In this document: piece by piece, positions 31,932-44,585 of the stretch | Numbering within the stretch: position 1 is the stretch's first letter | Layout of the letters: the number at the start of each line of letters is the position of its first letter | From: Zanthoxylum bungeanum | Lineage: Eukaryota; Streptophyta; Magnoliopsida; Sapindales; Rutaceae | NCBI GenBank assembly: GCA_019454045.1 | Contig: SKCR01051202.1 | Coordinates: forward strand, 1 to 64,000 | Length of the DNA: 64,000 bases | Reading direction: 5' to 3' | Notes under the pieces: generated by a model | The model's database searches: none | The model's input: only the letters and a program-made list of their open reading frames with translations | What the model was told of the DNA's origin: nothing | Program-made: the position numbers and the translations under genes

Positions 31932-33845
31932 CCAACTTGTGGATGGGCTATATGTACATGTATTTGCAATATTTTCATTAATTAATAAAATGGCAATATT
32001 TATTATACGTGTCTTACATAAATTATATGAATCATCAAACACTGTAATAAAGCCATTGGAGTAATAAGATGATGGTTTCCACGCCTTATGAGAATCATTA
32101 CTCTCAAACGTTCCTAGTCATAATTTTGTGAATAATCTGGGCGTTCACAAAGCGGAGAGACTAGCATGATGATATGATCCGCCCTTAAGTGGGGTAGCCG
32201 ATCTCATAGGCTACTAGCGGAGATCCGTCCACTTGGTGTATCACATGGATGCATGAGTTGCTCGTGTCCATCAATCTGACCGCCGAAAGTTTTCACATGG
32301 AGTGTTTATCCCATGTGTTTGTGAGAACTTTCATGTATCGATTGTATGACTAGTCCTTAGACTTGAGGTCTTTACAATCTTATGTGTGGATCGAATGACT
32401 TTGACATTCTCCTTCCCCGGTTCAAAAGATCCGGTCATAAAGGTATGATTGGGTCATTTGTTGAAACACATGAAGTTTGTAAAGATACAACAGAGAATCG
32501 CCACTATCTCGGATAATGTTTTCTTATAAGAGTAGTATTCCAGTTCGCGGGTTGATATGTGTGATTAGTGTTTGAGACTGTGGTCGTAGCGGAAGAATCA
32601 AGTGAGATTCTTGGGTTAGCACGATTCAAGACACTATCAACATCATACCTTTGACTATATGGGTAGACACTTTCCATACCCTAGGTCAAACGGTGGGGAT
32701 ACAGTGAGGCGATGGACTGTATCATATGTAAATCGCATACATAATGGGTATATATCTTTCATTCTCATTTGGGGGCCTTGGCATATTGCTAGATGTCAAT
32801 CTTGGTCATTGAAATCGAATGACCATCTGATCGGAGGATAATTTATGTTTGATTAAATTATCACGATTCATTTCATGTCCAACTTGAGGGGAAACCAAAA
32901 TATCACACACAACAAAGTCGAAATCAATGGTTAACAGTGCACAGTACAAATTTAACAACATATATGATTGCTATAGGAATTGTTCATAAATGGTTCAATG
33001 TGTTTAATTATTGAACATATCATTTATGAGGTTCCAAAGTGGCTTAGGGATTGGTGAATGACGATAGAGGCACTTTGGGAATTCGAAAAATGAATAAGAA
33101 AATAAAAAAAAATCTGCGTTTATTTTATTTTATTTGTTTTGAATTCCAATTCGGCCCAAACTCTTATTAGGGTTTTATAATCTCATTAAACCACTATATT
33201 AAGATCCAATGGCTAAGATTTAATTAGCATTTATCCCACATCAGATTCTTAATTAATTTTGTTGTCTTTGGAGCACCTATATAAACCCAAAGAATTCTTT
33301 ACAAATTTGTACACCAAAACCTTTCATATATTGGGTTTATATAAGTGAGTAACTCTAAAGTTTAAGAGTAAGCCACTGATTTTGAGGATCCTTAAGTCTA
33401 ATTGACTAGAGGAATATCAAGTTTAAAGTTTTGAGGTATTTGCCTAGGCTAGCACCAAGGGTAAAATACCAGTGCACTCAAGGCGTAGTCTTGCCGTTGA
33501 GTTTTGGCTTTGGTGTGTGCACCTTTGGAGGCCACACACTTGGGTGGCTCTTTGGAACGTGGAAGAGCTTGCTGAGTTCAAGAAAAGCTTGTAGATTGGA
33601 GGGAGGACTGGAGGAGTCTTCGGTTCAAGTAAGTCTTTTTCTTTCTTTATTTTTAATTAGAGTTCTTATGATAATTAGCATGTTTAAGTTTATTTTCTTT
33701 GCATGTTTTATGATTTTTTATGCTTAGAATATATAGTAACATGCCTAGGCTTGTAGAATAATCAAAACAAATGGGTCTTGGGCAAAGGGATATCGACATC
33801 ATAATTTTTCATTTTCCGCTGCGCACTCGCGGCCGTTTCCCAATA
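31932..33845 (+). repeat. Copia family C LTR (copy C2, near full length)
   Basis: Matches C1 from CCAACTTGTGGATGGG to the TTCCCAA end and lacks only about 23 bp at the 5' end. No primer site follows, so it is a candidate 3' LTR of the element starting at 14232. The following 5 bp TTGTA resemble TTATA before C1. Confidence 0.8.
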
Positions 33846-34299
33846 TTGTATTCCCGAGTACAGATCATACTACCGTCCATTTAGAATCGGCTATGAAATT
33901 TATGTTCGAGTTTTATCATATTTACCAATGGACATATAACAAAAACAAAAAAAATACACACACCCATATGCAATGAAAGCAATAAATATACAGTCATGCA
34001 GAAACACAAAACACACGCACACACACACGCTATGGGGAAAAATGAATGCAACAACTAAGAAGAAGTACACCGAAGTGCACTCTCATCTGCCTACTAGGGT
34101 TAAGACATTCAAAAGTTGATGGGAAGTCATCTCGCTTCCTCACCCAAACTTTTTTAGGAATCACTTTTACTCGAGAACTCATTGTCAACAAAGCAAGTTT
34201 CTCACTAATAAGTTGAGTCTATTTAGTTAGTTTGGAAACTTGAAACGCTAGATTTGAATAATCAAACCTAGTAGAGGCACACTTAGGTTTTTTGTTTTA
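33846..34299. other. Unassigned, with AC microsatellite
   Basis: Contains A-rich and (AC)n runs (about 33955-34030). From about 34100 it probably belongs to decayed minus-strand SIRE-like sequence. No gene. Confidence 0.4.
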
Positions 34300-35074
34300 T
34301 TTGTGCAATATGAAGCACTTAGGCCTAATATGTCATGTCTTGCCACAATGATGGCAAATAGGCACAAACCTTAGACAAGAGCGAGGTTTATCCACCACAC
34401 CTCTAGATTGAGGTTCGATCATAGGACGAAAGACATCAGGGAGGATCACGTGACTACATTCAACATGTTTCATACCTTAGTCATGTTTAGGAGGGATATG
34501 TAAAATTTTAGACGATGACGCCTTATCAGATTTTGACTTACCGCTAATCCTTAACATGCGGTCTAGTTTCTCACTCCCACTAGAAAATACAGACAACTGT
34601 GTTCTAGCTTTTTCAAGTTCTGCTTCTAGGATTTTGACTCTATCAACTAGTCTTTTATTCCTCTCATCAAGGCCATCAATAAGCAAAAGGCTTTGCTCAA
34701 ACTCAGCTTGAGCTTCATTCTTATCTAGCTTAGTTTCCTTTAACCTCTTACTGACCTCAATGTTTGTCTTCTTGATAGTTAGGCTCTCATTGGACAATTA
34801 TGTATATGCTACATGAAGACTATCCTCATCTACAGAGTCATCGTGAGAGAATTCTGAACATGCATCCACGTCACTAACATTGGTCTCTCTCTCACCAGTC
34901 ACGCAAGCAGTAAAAGCTATAAAGTTGCTTGTATCCTTATGAGACTCAACAAAAGTATAACCACCTTCTGAATCACTAAGTGAGGTTGTCATAACTTTCT
35001 TGCCCTTATACTTTAGGTATATGCGACATTCAGACATAATATGCTCGTACCCTTCACATTCATGTAAAAAATTT
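34300..35074 (-). pseudogene. SIRE-like Ty1/copia gag, C-terminal part
   Basis: Read on the minus strand. It starts with a zinc-knuckle remnant (HECEGYEHIMSEC, first Cys replaced), then an acidic Ser/Asp-rich region (SDSEGGYTF, DDSVDEDS). A long coiled coil follows (NKRLVDRVKILEAELEKART), then after a frame change a second zinc-knuckle-like CHHCGKT-stop-HIRPKCF near 34310-34360. This order is typical of the large Gag of SIRE/Maximus elements. Stops at 34798, 34477 and near 34330 break it. Confidence 0.7.
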
Positions 35075-35084
35075 GAGACCCATA

Positions 35085-38000
35085 GTTCTAAAGCTGAAAT
35101 CATCTTAAGGAAGTTGTCTTTTCTGAAATCTATTTTCTTATTTGAAAACATGTTTTTTCTGTAAAAAATTTTCGGAAACTATGTTATGTCTGTAAAACTC
35201 TGATGATTTTATGTAAAAATTTATTCTCCTGAAAACTATTTTATAAAATTTATCATTTCTGAAAATCATTTCTCTGGAAATCAGTTTCTGAAAACTCGGT
35301 CTCCAAAAGCTATGGAAAAATCTGGCGCATGAGGGCGCTACGTCTCGCTGTCCCCCAATACGTAAAATTTGGCGCTTGGGGGCGCTCCCCCGTACGTAAA
35401 TATCTGGTGGACTTGAGGTGTAACGTCTCGCATTCCCCAAGCCACAAATCTGGAGCCGGGGGTGTAGATCTATGCTACCCTCCTAACTATGAATCTGGGA
35501 TCTATGGGCATTTTTCCTCCCTAGTCATGAACTGCGTGTGCACACGATATCTGTATCCGTCAATTCCATATCTGAGTCATGTTACATACTGAGGTGGGTT
35601 TTTGCCTCATGCCTCCAAAAATCATAAAACTCAAGCTTTTAAATCAATATTTTAAAAAGACATTTTCAATCATAAGCATCTGTAAATAAATTTGGCTAAC
35701 GCCCTAAAACATTTAAAATTAAGTCTCAAGTCAATCTGATGAATAAATCTCAATTTGAAAAGGAAAATGGTCCACTCACTGTAAGTACGATCCAAGGGTG
35801 TTATACATCGCCGTCCTTCTGGTCATGGGTCTGTATATGTCAATGTGCATTGTGTCTCTCTCTGGGTATGCAAAATGCATATACATCATCATAACAACCA
35901 TATGATCATGTAAGTCATGCAATGCCATTACTCATATACACAACAGCAAAATCAACTACAATCAATTACGAGCTCATGACATCTCACTCATCCAATAAAT
36001 ACAAAATGGGCTCGTACCCCATTTCAACAAACGCAACCATATGAAAAATACTTGCACGTGTCATCAAACATATCAACACATTTCATACACTGGTTCCACA
36101 TTCATACCAAAACTAAAATGAAGTCTGGAAACTTCGTTAAAATTCTTTATAAAACTTTTACATATCGCGTACTAAAAACGTGTTCTACTAGGAGATATGC
36201 TTAACTATGAAAATGTAAATACAACTTGTACTAAACTTTTCATGCTGATACTAGCTTTCTATCTAGAAACCCGACACTATGTATACTTTCAGAAAATCTA
36301 TTTCTATATGTGCTCTTTTACAAATCTCATTGACAGTACCTCTAAAAGCTCACATTTCATGCTTTTTAAGACTCCATAACTACTGTTACATATTTCTACG
36401 AGTCTGCAATCTTCACTTATATCTATTTATATATATATATATATATATAAGCATACAATCAACTAGCATACCTTGTCTACCTAGATCACAATAAGGTACT
36501 TACCTGGTATCATTTCTCTCTCTTTCTCCATCTGTAACACAAAATACAAACATTTAAGGTTGTTAATCATAGAAACTTACTTAGAACATAAACTCCCTAG
36601 CTTTCCGGGAAAATCCAAATTAAATCTGTTTTCAGTGATTTCAGTTTCATTAATCATAATACATCATAATACATTGTTTTATATCCATCCAGTAGCTCAA
36701 ATATGAAAATTACGAGTTTTTAGAAAATCCTCCGAAAAAGTTTTCGAAAACACTGCGGAAAGATCCTATGCCCTCCGAACCTCTCTGGAATTTTATTAAT
36801 CTATATCTTTAATTATGTTCATTAAAGTACAAATGTATGCAAAACCTGAATTTACTGAAAATTTGCTTTACTTTTCGGATCAATCAAATTCACTCTGATT
36901 TCTCTTGGATTCTACCATATACACAAATTCAATATACTCATACTCAAACAATTAAATTTATATTGTTACATTACTCTGCGAAGCTATTGGAAACATTCGA
37001 ACATTTAACTATAAAATTGAAATTTGTGGATTTTTATCGTGAGGTCTTACCGACATTTCGAGGGCATAAAAAGCCTCCAAGTAAGGGTGGCAATGGGCCG
37101 GGCTGCCCGGCCAACAAAAAAAAAGCTCGGGCCCGGGAAAAGCCCGGCCCGGACTTTTTTTTTGGCCCGAATTTAAAAAAAAAAAATTTAAAAATTAAAA
37201 ATATATAAATATAAAATATATTTACACTATATACAAAGACAATTTATAAATAAATCACAAGTTTCATTGATAAATTAACAATTTAAATGTTAAAAATAAA
37301 TAAAAATGATACAAACATATTAAAAAAATATATATATTTATGTTTTTTTTTAATTTTGTCCCGGGCCGGGCTGGGCCCGGGCCAAAATCGGAAGCCAGGC
37401 TCGGGCCCGGCCCCGAGCCGGGCTTTCTTTTTATGGCCCGGCCCGGGCTTTTTCCACCCCGGGCCGGGCCGCGGGCTAAATTGCCACCCTTACCTCCAAG
37501 CGATCCCACGAACGCGCTGGAATCGATAGAATTCTGATCGGAGCTACTGTTCATTTGAAATTATTTTTCACCGCTGTTTCTTCTCCGTGTTTTGTGTGCA
37601 ACCAAGCACAAATCGGAAAAATCATCACCGCCATCTTGTAGTACTCCCGAGACTTCGATTTGGTGGGTGGCTCGAGCCGTGAAACGAAACAAGGAGTCAA
37701 GATCGCCAAACCCATTTTCGTGCCTTTTTCTTCATTTTTCTCGCCGCTCCAGCTGCCAAATGGGGAATCGCCGGCCACCACGCCGCTCCGACTGTGCTGG
37801 CGTGCACCTCCGGGGTAGCCGATCGGCCGTGCCCCGGCCATGAATTATTTCTCTCTCTTTTCCCTCTCACTCTCTCTCTCTCTCTCGTTTTGGTGTATAT
37901 GGTTTGGGGGGTGATTTGCAATAATAAAAAATCTTTGGCTTTTTATAATATAAGTTTTTGCAAATTGCAATATGGTCCTCGCATTATTGCACTTTGACCC

Positions 38001-38368
38001 GTAACATAGCATTGTAAATGAAATCAGTTAAATTGAGGCCATTCTGCTCGAAATTTAGAAACGTGTTCAACACAAAAGTTATTCGTCTTAGAAAAACAAG
38101 TTTGATGGTTTACAAATCAGTTCTAACAGAGTTCGTTTGCTATATTTATAGCGGAAACAAGAAACTTCATTCATATAGAATAATATACATAAATCGCATA
38201 AGCGGTTCTTTAATTTCACGCGTTTTCAATACATCAAATCTCTATTTTAAAATATTTCTAGCTATTTTTCAATACTTAAACTCATATTCTCCAATTTAGT
38301 CTCCTTTCGAGACCCGATCTACAATACAAAATCCTTCCTGAAGAGTTTCCGAATTTCTGAATATTACA
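35085..38368 (-). repeat. Gypsy LTR family D (minus strand), unit 1
   Basis: Starts on the minus strand with TGTAATATTCAGAAATTCGG at 38368. It contains a TATA-like stretch near 37940 and a CT-rich leader-like part (37850-37890). The 35300-35660 part is homologous to LTR family E at 2980-3290. No internal gypsy sequence adjoins either side, so it resembles a solo or end-truncated LTR sitting in the SIRE-like gag. A hAT MITE lies inside. A (TA)n microsatellite occurs at 36428-36450. Confidence 0.7.
37082..37492. mobile_element. hAT-type MITE, 411 bp
   Basis: Perfect 12-bp terminal inverted repeats TAAGGGTGGCAA/TTGCCACCCTTA and an exact 8-bp target duplication CCTCCAAG (37074-37081 and 37493-37500) are diagnostic for the hAT superfamily. 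Subterminal regions are packed with GGGCCGGGC/GCCCGGCCC blocks in opposite orientation; the middle is AT-rich. There is no transposase ORF, so it is non-autonomous. Confidence 0.95.
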
Positions 38369-38383
38369 ATCACTATGGTCTTT

Positions 38384-38891
38384 GACTTTATCCTGTAAGT
38401 TTTTTCTCATGCACCTGCAGTTTTCCTACGAGGTCCTCTAGTTTAAGGTGATCTAAATAATTATTTTCCTCAATGGCTTTGATCTTTGGTAAAAACTTGC
38501 CAGACATGGATCTAAGGATTTTCCTAACTATCCTACGCGTAGGAGTAGTCTCGCCTAGGTTAAAACTGTAGTTAACTATATCATTAATCTCAACGTAAAG
38601 CTCATCAAAGGTCTCATCATCTTTCATCACAGCGACCTCAAATCTAGTGGCAAGCTCTTCGAGTTTATTATTCTTAATTGACAGTGTGCCCTCATGCAAA
38701 GTCTGAAGGATGTCCCAAGTATCATTGACTATCCCACACATAAAAATTCTCCTAAACTTAGTGGAGCAAATAGCAACATGAATGGCATTAATGGCCTTGT
38801 TGTTTCTATTGCTAGCATTAAACTCTTCCTTAGTCCATGTAGTTTATCTTTAAGGGAAGAGACCCTATCAACCATAACCACGAGAGGTTTC
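38384..38891 (-). pseudogene. SIRE-like Ty1/copia gag, N-terminal/central part, unit 1
   Basis: The minus-strand open part 38741-38388 (117 codons) reads WDILQTLHEGT, DDETFDELYVEIND, SFNLGETTPTRRIVRKILRS and ELVGKLQVHEKK in homologous form, the capsid (UBN2) domain of SIRE-type Gag. The upstream half continues to 38891, where LTR A interrupts it. Its downstream half continues at 35074 on the other side of LTR D. Confidence 0.8.
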
Positions 38892-40934
38892 TGTTAGACA
38901 ATTATGACCCATAGCGTCACTATTTGTACAGATCATGGTGTTTTTGTACAAATTAACTATGTGACAAAGGAGATTGCATTCTTATCATTTGTGATTAGAT
39001 CACCTAGATATATAAATGATAGGATGTCCCTATGATTTGTTCCTGGACGGAGAATGATATGAGACAGTATCAGTCCACGAAGGTTAAATCATTAAATATC
39101 CCTAGTCAGAGTATTATTGAGATTGGACATCGATAAATACGTAAAAGACTAGTATTACACTTGTGCGTGTTGTGAGGGCACAACGACATAGTTCTCATAT
39201 ATTTAGGTATATGATACTCATGAAAGTGTAATAGGAGGTTGTGTTTTACCGATGGTACGGGAAACAGCTTCGCTCTGGATAGACCCCATAGGAATTCCAT
39301 TGGTAGTATGACTATGTGTCTATGGAAGTCCGAAATCAGGGTAGGTGTATTTGGTCTTAACTTGAGACTTGCACCCCTAATACTTGCGACAATCAATATA
39401 CTTTGGTAGTGGTCGTATAGGACTTTAACAGGTTCTGTGTACACCAATGCTGGGTATATTGAGAATCATAGTGTGTTGGGTGTGATGTTGAGACGGAAGT
39501 ATCACTCCAGTCATATGGAGATGATGGTCATATAGGATACGGAACTCGTTCTCTTAAATGCTCGAGCTATCAGGATATTATGACTAGGTCATGTATATCC
39601 GATTATAGAGACTAGTTACCAGACATCCGATATGTGCTTCGTACGGGGCAGACACAATTCCAGCCCCAGACCTAGCACGTGATCATCCGATGCTGGATCG
39701 ACATACACAATACTACGTATACTACGCTTGATATAGATCACATATTCCTATAAGGATATTTCTGGAGAATTGGGTAGGCATGGCGCTTTGCTAGAAGCCA
39801 ACCTTGTCTTGTAAATCGGTACAAACATAGTAATGGGTACTTACTTGTTCGGATAGTCTGACGACCGTATTTACTGCCAATATATCTGGGGATCTCATGG
39901 GTCGCTTCTCGAAGATTCACCGATGATGTATGACTCGCACTTTATTAATCTGGGATTAATAAGATGAGAGAGAAAATTAATCTGGGATTAATTACGGAGA
40001 TATTTTATCTGGGATAAAATATCAATTAAAGAGAGAGAACGATTAATTTGGAATTAACCGATAAAATAATATATTCGATATATTATGTGAAATTGGATTT
40101 CGACGCGGAATTGAAATTAGATTTTAATTCGGGCGAACGAGTTAGTTTAGAATTAATTCGTTAGCGACGTGAATAGTGATTTCGCTAGGCATAATCATTT
40201 AATTACGTCGCAACCAGCCCGAGCCCGATAGTGTTTGTGAGAGCATTCGCATTTCGAATTCGAGTGCGGCACACAAGTCACATCAAGCGTCAAATCGCTA
40301 GTCACATCAAGCGTCAAATCACATGTCACTTTGAGTGATGTGACAATTTGATTGATTGATGTAGTAGTTGGAAAGCATTTAATTGATTTTGCTTTTGACT
40401 TTTGCTTTTTTGAAATTTGTAAAGGGTTTCGATATTTATTTTTTTGCAAAACAAATATATAAAACACCTTTTACATTTTCTTTCTCTCTCTCTCCCAATC
40501 GGTTTCTAAGAAACCGTTACTTCCATCCACTTCTCTCTCGGCTTTGAGCCGTTTCTCCTTCTTCTTCTTCTTCTTCAAGATCTTGGCTTGGCTGTGAGAA
40601 GCAAGGAAGAAGACAAGGTGCTAGCACACAAATGGGTTAATACAAGGGTGATAGGGCAGTGAACACATGTGCATGGAATCGTTTTGAAGCTTGAAGCTTG
40701 GAGCTTCAATGGAGGTCATTAATGGCCGAAACTTGGAGGAGTAAAAGAGATCAAAACCGAGCAGTCCACTGCAAGGAGAAGCCACTGTCGTGACCTTTTA
40801 GGGAGCTTGAAGGCTTGTGTTCTTTGCGTCGCAAGATCTGTTCATTGTGAGTATGTTTCCACCATTCTCCTTTGTGTATTCACATGCGTTTTTGTGCTTG
40901 ATTTCATTCTTGGGACCTAATTAGAAACCAACAA
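38892..40934 (+). repeat. Copia family A 5' LTR, unit 1 (full length)
   Basis: TGTTAGACAATTATGACC start, AACCAACA end, 2043 bp, inserted in the SIRE-like gag. A primer binding site follows. 39942-40165 is an array of short hairpins (annotated separately). A CT-rich segment near 40480 and CTTCTTCTT near 40560 lie in the probable transcribed part. Confidence 0.9.
39942..40165 (+). repeat. Array of eight short hairpins in LTR A
   Basis: Perfect or near-perfect stems around a small loop: 39942-39962 (8-bp arms, loop CTGGG), 39975-39993 (7 bp, CTGGG), 39999-40023 (10 bp, GATATTTTAT arm, CTGGG), 40040-40060 (loop TTGGA), 40066-40086 (8 bp, TTCGA), then GAAAT-TGG-ATTTC, an AAAT-TAG-ATTT unit and an ATTAAT-type unit with loop TTAGA. 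The same array recurs in the other family A/B LTR copies at about 30655, 45272, 59836 and 62885, and on the minus strand at 57900-58290. Confidence 0.85.
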
Positions 40935-40935
40935 T

Positions 40936-40947
40936 GGTATCAGAGCT
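40936..40947 (+). other. Primer binding site (initiator tRNA-Met), family A unit 1
   Basis: TGGTATCAGAGC one base after the LTR end; a perfect match to the standard copia site. Confidence 0.9.
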
Positions 40948-41897
40948 TATATCAAGCATGAAAGTTTTAGGGTTTAAAATTGGGCAAAATTGATTTGGGC
41001 ATGAATTGGTTTAATTGTTTGATTAAGTATGCTTGAATGAGGTTGAATTGAAGTTGTGCATGATCAATTTCAAGAAAATTGGATTGGATCAATTTTCCCC
41101 AAAACCTTTGGCGTGGTCGAAAATGGATAAACCCTAATTGTTCTGGTAATTTTTGTTTTTTGATCATTGGATGACTTAAAATAATTGGGTAACGTTGATT
41201 TGAGGTTTAATTGGATTGAATTTTGAATTGAACAAATTTTTCCCCAAATTATGGCTTGGACGAATTCATAGTGATATAAAAATTCATGGTGATTTTTTTT
41301 ATTTTGATTCATTGGATGAGTTGAAATGATTTGGGAAATGATGATTGTGGATTCAATTGGATTGAAACCGGATTGGATTGAAAAACCCCTAATTGCCGAG
41401 AAGGATTGAAGCATGAAAATGGGTTTGATTTTGATTAAATTGTGTTGGACACTATTTGATGTTAAAGTGTATGATTAATTAGGCTAATTGATGTTTTAGA
41501 AATGTTAATTGGGTGATTAATTGTGTATTACACTTAGGTTAATTAATTGTGGAATTTGGAATTTTATAAGTTAATTAATTGGGTTTAAATTGGATTTGGG
41601 CCTTAAAGGTTGTAATTGGGCTTTTGGGCTTGGTTGTACCAAGTTAGGTTTATGCCAATTTGGTTGGATCCAATTGGGCCCAAAACCGCATCCATAAAGT
41701 CTAATTATGACTTAATGGACCTTAATTATTTAATTGGGCCTAATGGGCCAAAATTGATTTCTGGGCTTAGGCGGTAAATCCCGGATTGGATTTTGGTTAT
41801 TGGTTTTGACCCGAGTTGACCAAAAGTCCACGCCTTAAAGAAATTAATTAAAAGCCCATTGGAATTTAATTAAATAAACATTAGATGTTAATTGGGC
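40948..41897 (+). other. Family A leader, truncated by the tandem duplication
   Basis: Untranslated, rich in AATTGGATT words, for example TTCAAT-TGG-ATTGAA near 41352. It ends at the duplication junction with no gag following. Confidence 0.7.
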
Positions 41898-41910
41898 TTT
41901 GAGACCCATA

Positions 41911-44062
41911 GTTCTAAAGCTGAAATCATCTTAAGGAAGTTGTCTTTTCTGAAATCTATTTTCTTATTTGAATACATGTTTTTTCTGTAAAAAATTTTCG
42001 CAAACTATGTTATGTCTGTAAAACTCTGATGATTTTATGTAAAAATTTATTCTCCTGAAAACTATTTTATAAAATTTATCATTTCTGAAAATCATTTCTC
42101 TGGAAATCAGTTTCTGAAAACTCGGTCTCCAAAATCTATGGAAAAATCTGGCGCATGAGGGCGCTACGTCTCGCTGTCCCCCAATACGTAAAATTTGGTG
42201 CTTGGGGGCGCCCCCCGTACGTAAATATCTGGTGGTCTTGAGGTGTAACGTCTCGCATTCCCCAAACCACAAATCTGGAGCCGGTGGTGTAGATCTATGC
42301 TACCCTCCTAACTATGAATCTGGGATCTATGGGCATTTTTCCTCCCTAGTCTTGAATTGCGTGTGCACACGATATCTGTATCCGTCAATTCCATATCTGT
42401 GTCATGTTACATACTGAGGTGGGTTTTTGCCTCATGCCTCAAAAAATCATAAAACTCAAGCTTTTAAATCAATATTTTAAAAAGACATTTTCAATCATAA
42501 TCATCTATAAATAAATTTGGCTAACGCCCTAAAACATTTAAAATTAAGACTCAAGTCAATCTGATGAATAAATCTCAATTTGAAAAGGAAAATGGTCCAC
42601 TCACTGTAAGTACGATCCAAGGGTGTTATACATCGCCGTCCTTCTGGTCCTGGGTCTGTATCTGTCAATGTGCATTGTGTCTCTCTCTGGGTATGCAAAA
42701 TGCATATACATCATCATAACAACCATATGATCATGTAAGTCATGCAATGCCATTACTCATATACACAACGGCAAAATCAACTACAGTCAATTACGAGCTC
42801 ATGACATCTCACTCATCTAATAAATACAAAATGGGCTCGTACCCCATTTCAACAAACGCAACCATATGAAAAATACTTGCACGTGTCATCAAACATATCA
42901 ACACATTTCATACACTGGTTCCACATTCATACCAAAACTAAAATGAAGTCTGGAAACTTCGTTAAAATTCTTTATAAAACTTTTACATATCGCGTACTGA
43001 AAACGTGTTCTACTAGGAGATATGCTTAACTATGAAAATATAAATACAACTTGTACTAAACTTTTCATGCTGATACTAGCTTTCTATCTAGAAACCCGAC
43101 ACTATGCATACTTTCAGAAAATCTATTTCTATAGGTGCTGTTTTACGAATCTCATTGACAGTACCTCTAAAAGCTCACATTTCATGCTTTCTAAGACTCC
43201 ATAACTACTGTTACATATTTCTACGAGTCTGCAATCTACACTTATATCTATTTGAAATTATTTTTCACCGCTGTTTCTTCTCCGTGTTTTGTGTGCAACC
43301 AAGCACAAATCGGAAAAATCATCACCGCCATCTTGTAGTACTCCCCGAGACTTCGATTTGGTGGGTGGCTCGAGCCGTGAAACGAAACAAGGAGTCAGGA
43401 TCGACAAACCCATTTTCGTGCCTTTTTCTTCATTTTTCTCGCCGCTCCAGCCGCCAAATGGGGAATCGCCGGCCACCACGCCGCTCCGACTGTGTTGGCG
43501 TGCACCTCCGGGGTAGCCGATCGGCCGTGCCCCGGCCATGAATTATTTCTCTCTCTTTTCCCTCTCACTCTCTCTCTCTCGTTTTGGTGTATATGGTTTG
43601 GGGGGTGATTTGCAATAATAAAAAATCTTTGGATTTTTATAATATAAGTTTTTGCAAATTGCAATATGGTCCTCGCATTATTGCACTTTGACCCGTAACA
43701 TAGCATTGTAAATGAAATCAGCTAAATTGAGGCCATTCTGCTCGAAATTTAGAAACATGTTCAACACAAAAGTTATTCGTCTTAGAAAAACGAGTTTGAT
43801 GGTTTACAAATCAGTTCTAACAGAGCTCGTTTGCTATATTTATAGCGGAAACAAGAAACTTCATTCATATAGAATAATATACATAAATCGCATAAGCGGT
43901 TCTTTAATTTCACGCGTTTTCAATACATCAAATCTCTATTTTAAAATATTTCTAGCTATTTTTCAATACTTAAACTCATATTTTCCAATTTAGTCTCCTT
44001 TCGAGACCCGATCTACAATACAAAATCTTTCCTGAAGAGTTTCCGAATTTCTGAATATTACA
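41911..44062 (-). repeat. Gypsy LTR family D (minus strand), unit 2
   Basis: A near-identical copy of 35085-38368 that lacks 1128 bp, including the hAT MITE. The break lies at 43253 within ATTT microhomology. Confidence 0.8.
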
Positions 44063-44077
44063 ATCACTATGGTCTTT

Positions 44078-44585
44078 GAATTTATCCTGTAAGTTTTTTC
44101 TCATGCACTTGCAGTTTTCCTACGAGGTCCTCTAGTTTAAGGTGATCGAAATAATTATTTTCCTCAATGGCTGTGATCTTTGGTAAAAACTTGCCAGACA
44201 TGGATCTAAGGATTTTCCTAACTATCCTACGCGTAGGAGTAGTCTCGCATAGGTTAAAACTGTAGTTAACTACATCATTAATCTCAACGTAAAGCTCATC
44301 AAAGGTCTCATCATCTTTCATCATAGTGACCTCAAATCTAGTGGCAAGCTCTTCGAGTTTATTATTCTTAATTGACAGTGTGCCCTCATGCAAAGTCTGA
44401 AGGATGTCCCAAGTATCATTGACTATCCCACACATAAAAATTCTCCTAAACTTAGTGGAGCAAATAGCAACATGAATGGCATTAATGGCCTTGTTGTTTC
44501 TATTGCTAGCATTAAACTCTTCCTCAGTCCATGTAGTTTATCTTTAAGGGAAGAGACCCTATCAACCATAGCCACGAGAGGTTTC
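44078..44585 (-). pseudogene. SIRE-like copia gag fragment, unit 2
   Basis: A copy of 38384-38891 with the same 117-codon open part (44435-44082) and a few amino-acid differences. Confidence 0.8.

Noticed and set aside
35075..35090. Target site duplication for LTR D
   Set aside because: The flanks (CATAG left, CTATG right) are inverse, not direct repeats, so no duplication can be claimed.
37287..37537. Pro/Gly/Arg-rich frames on both strands
   Set aside because: Produced by GGGCCGGGC blocks of the hAT MITE.
37551..37843. Frames on both strands, repeated at 43258-43541
   Set aside because: Transcribed-looking part of LTR D; duplicated with the LTR and not conserved as protein.
39942..40165. 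CRISPR-like or telomere-like array
   Set aside because: Units are hairpins of differing sequence without constant repeats or spacers, inside a retrotransposon LTR of a plant.
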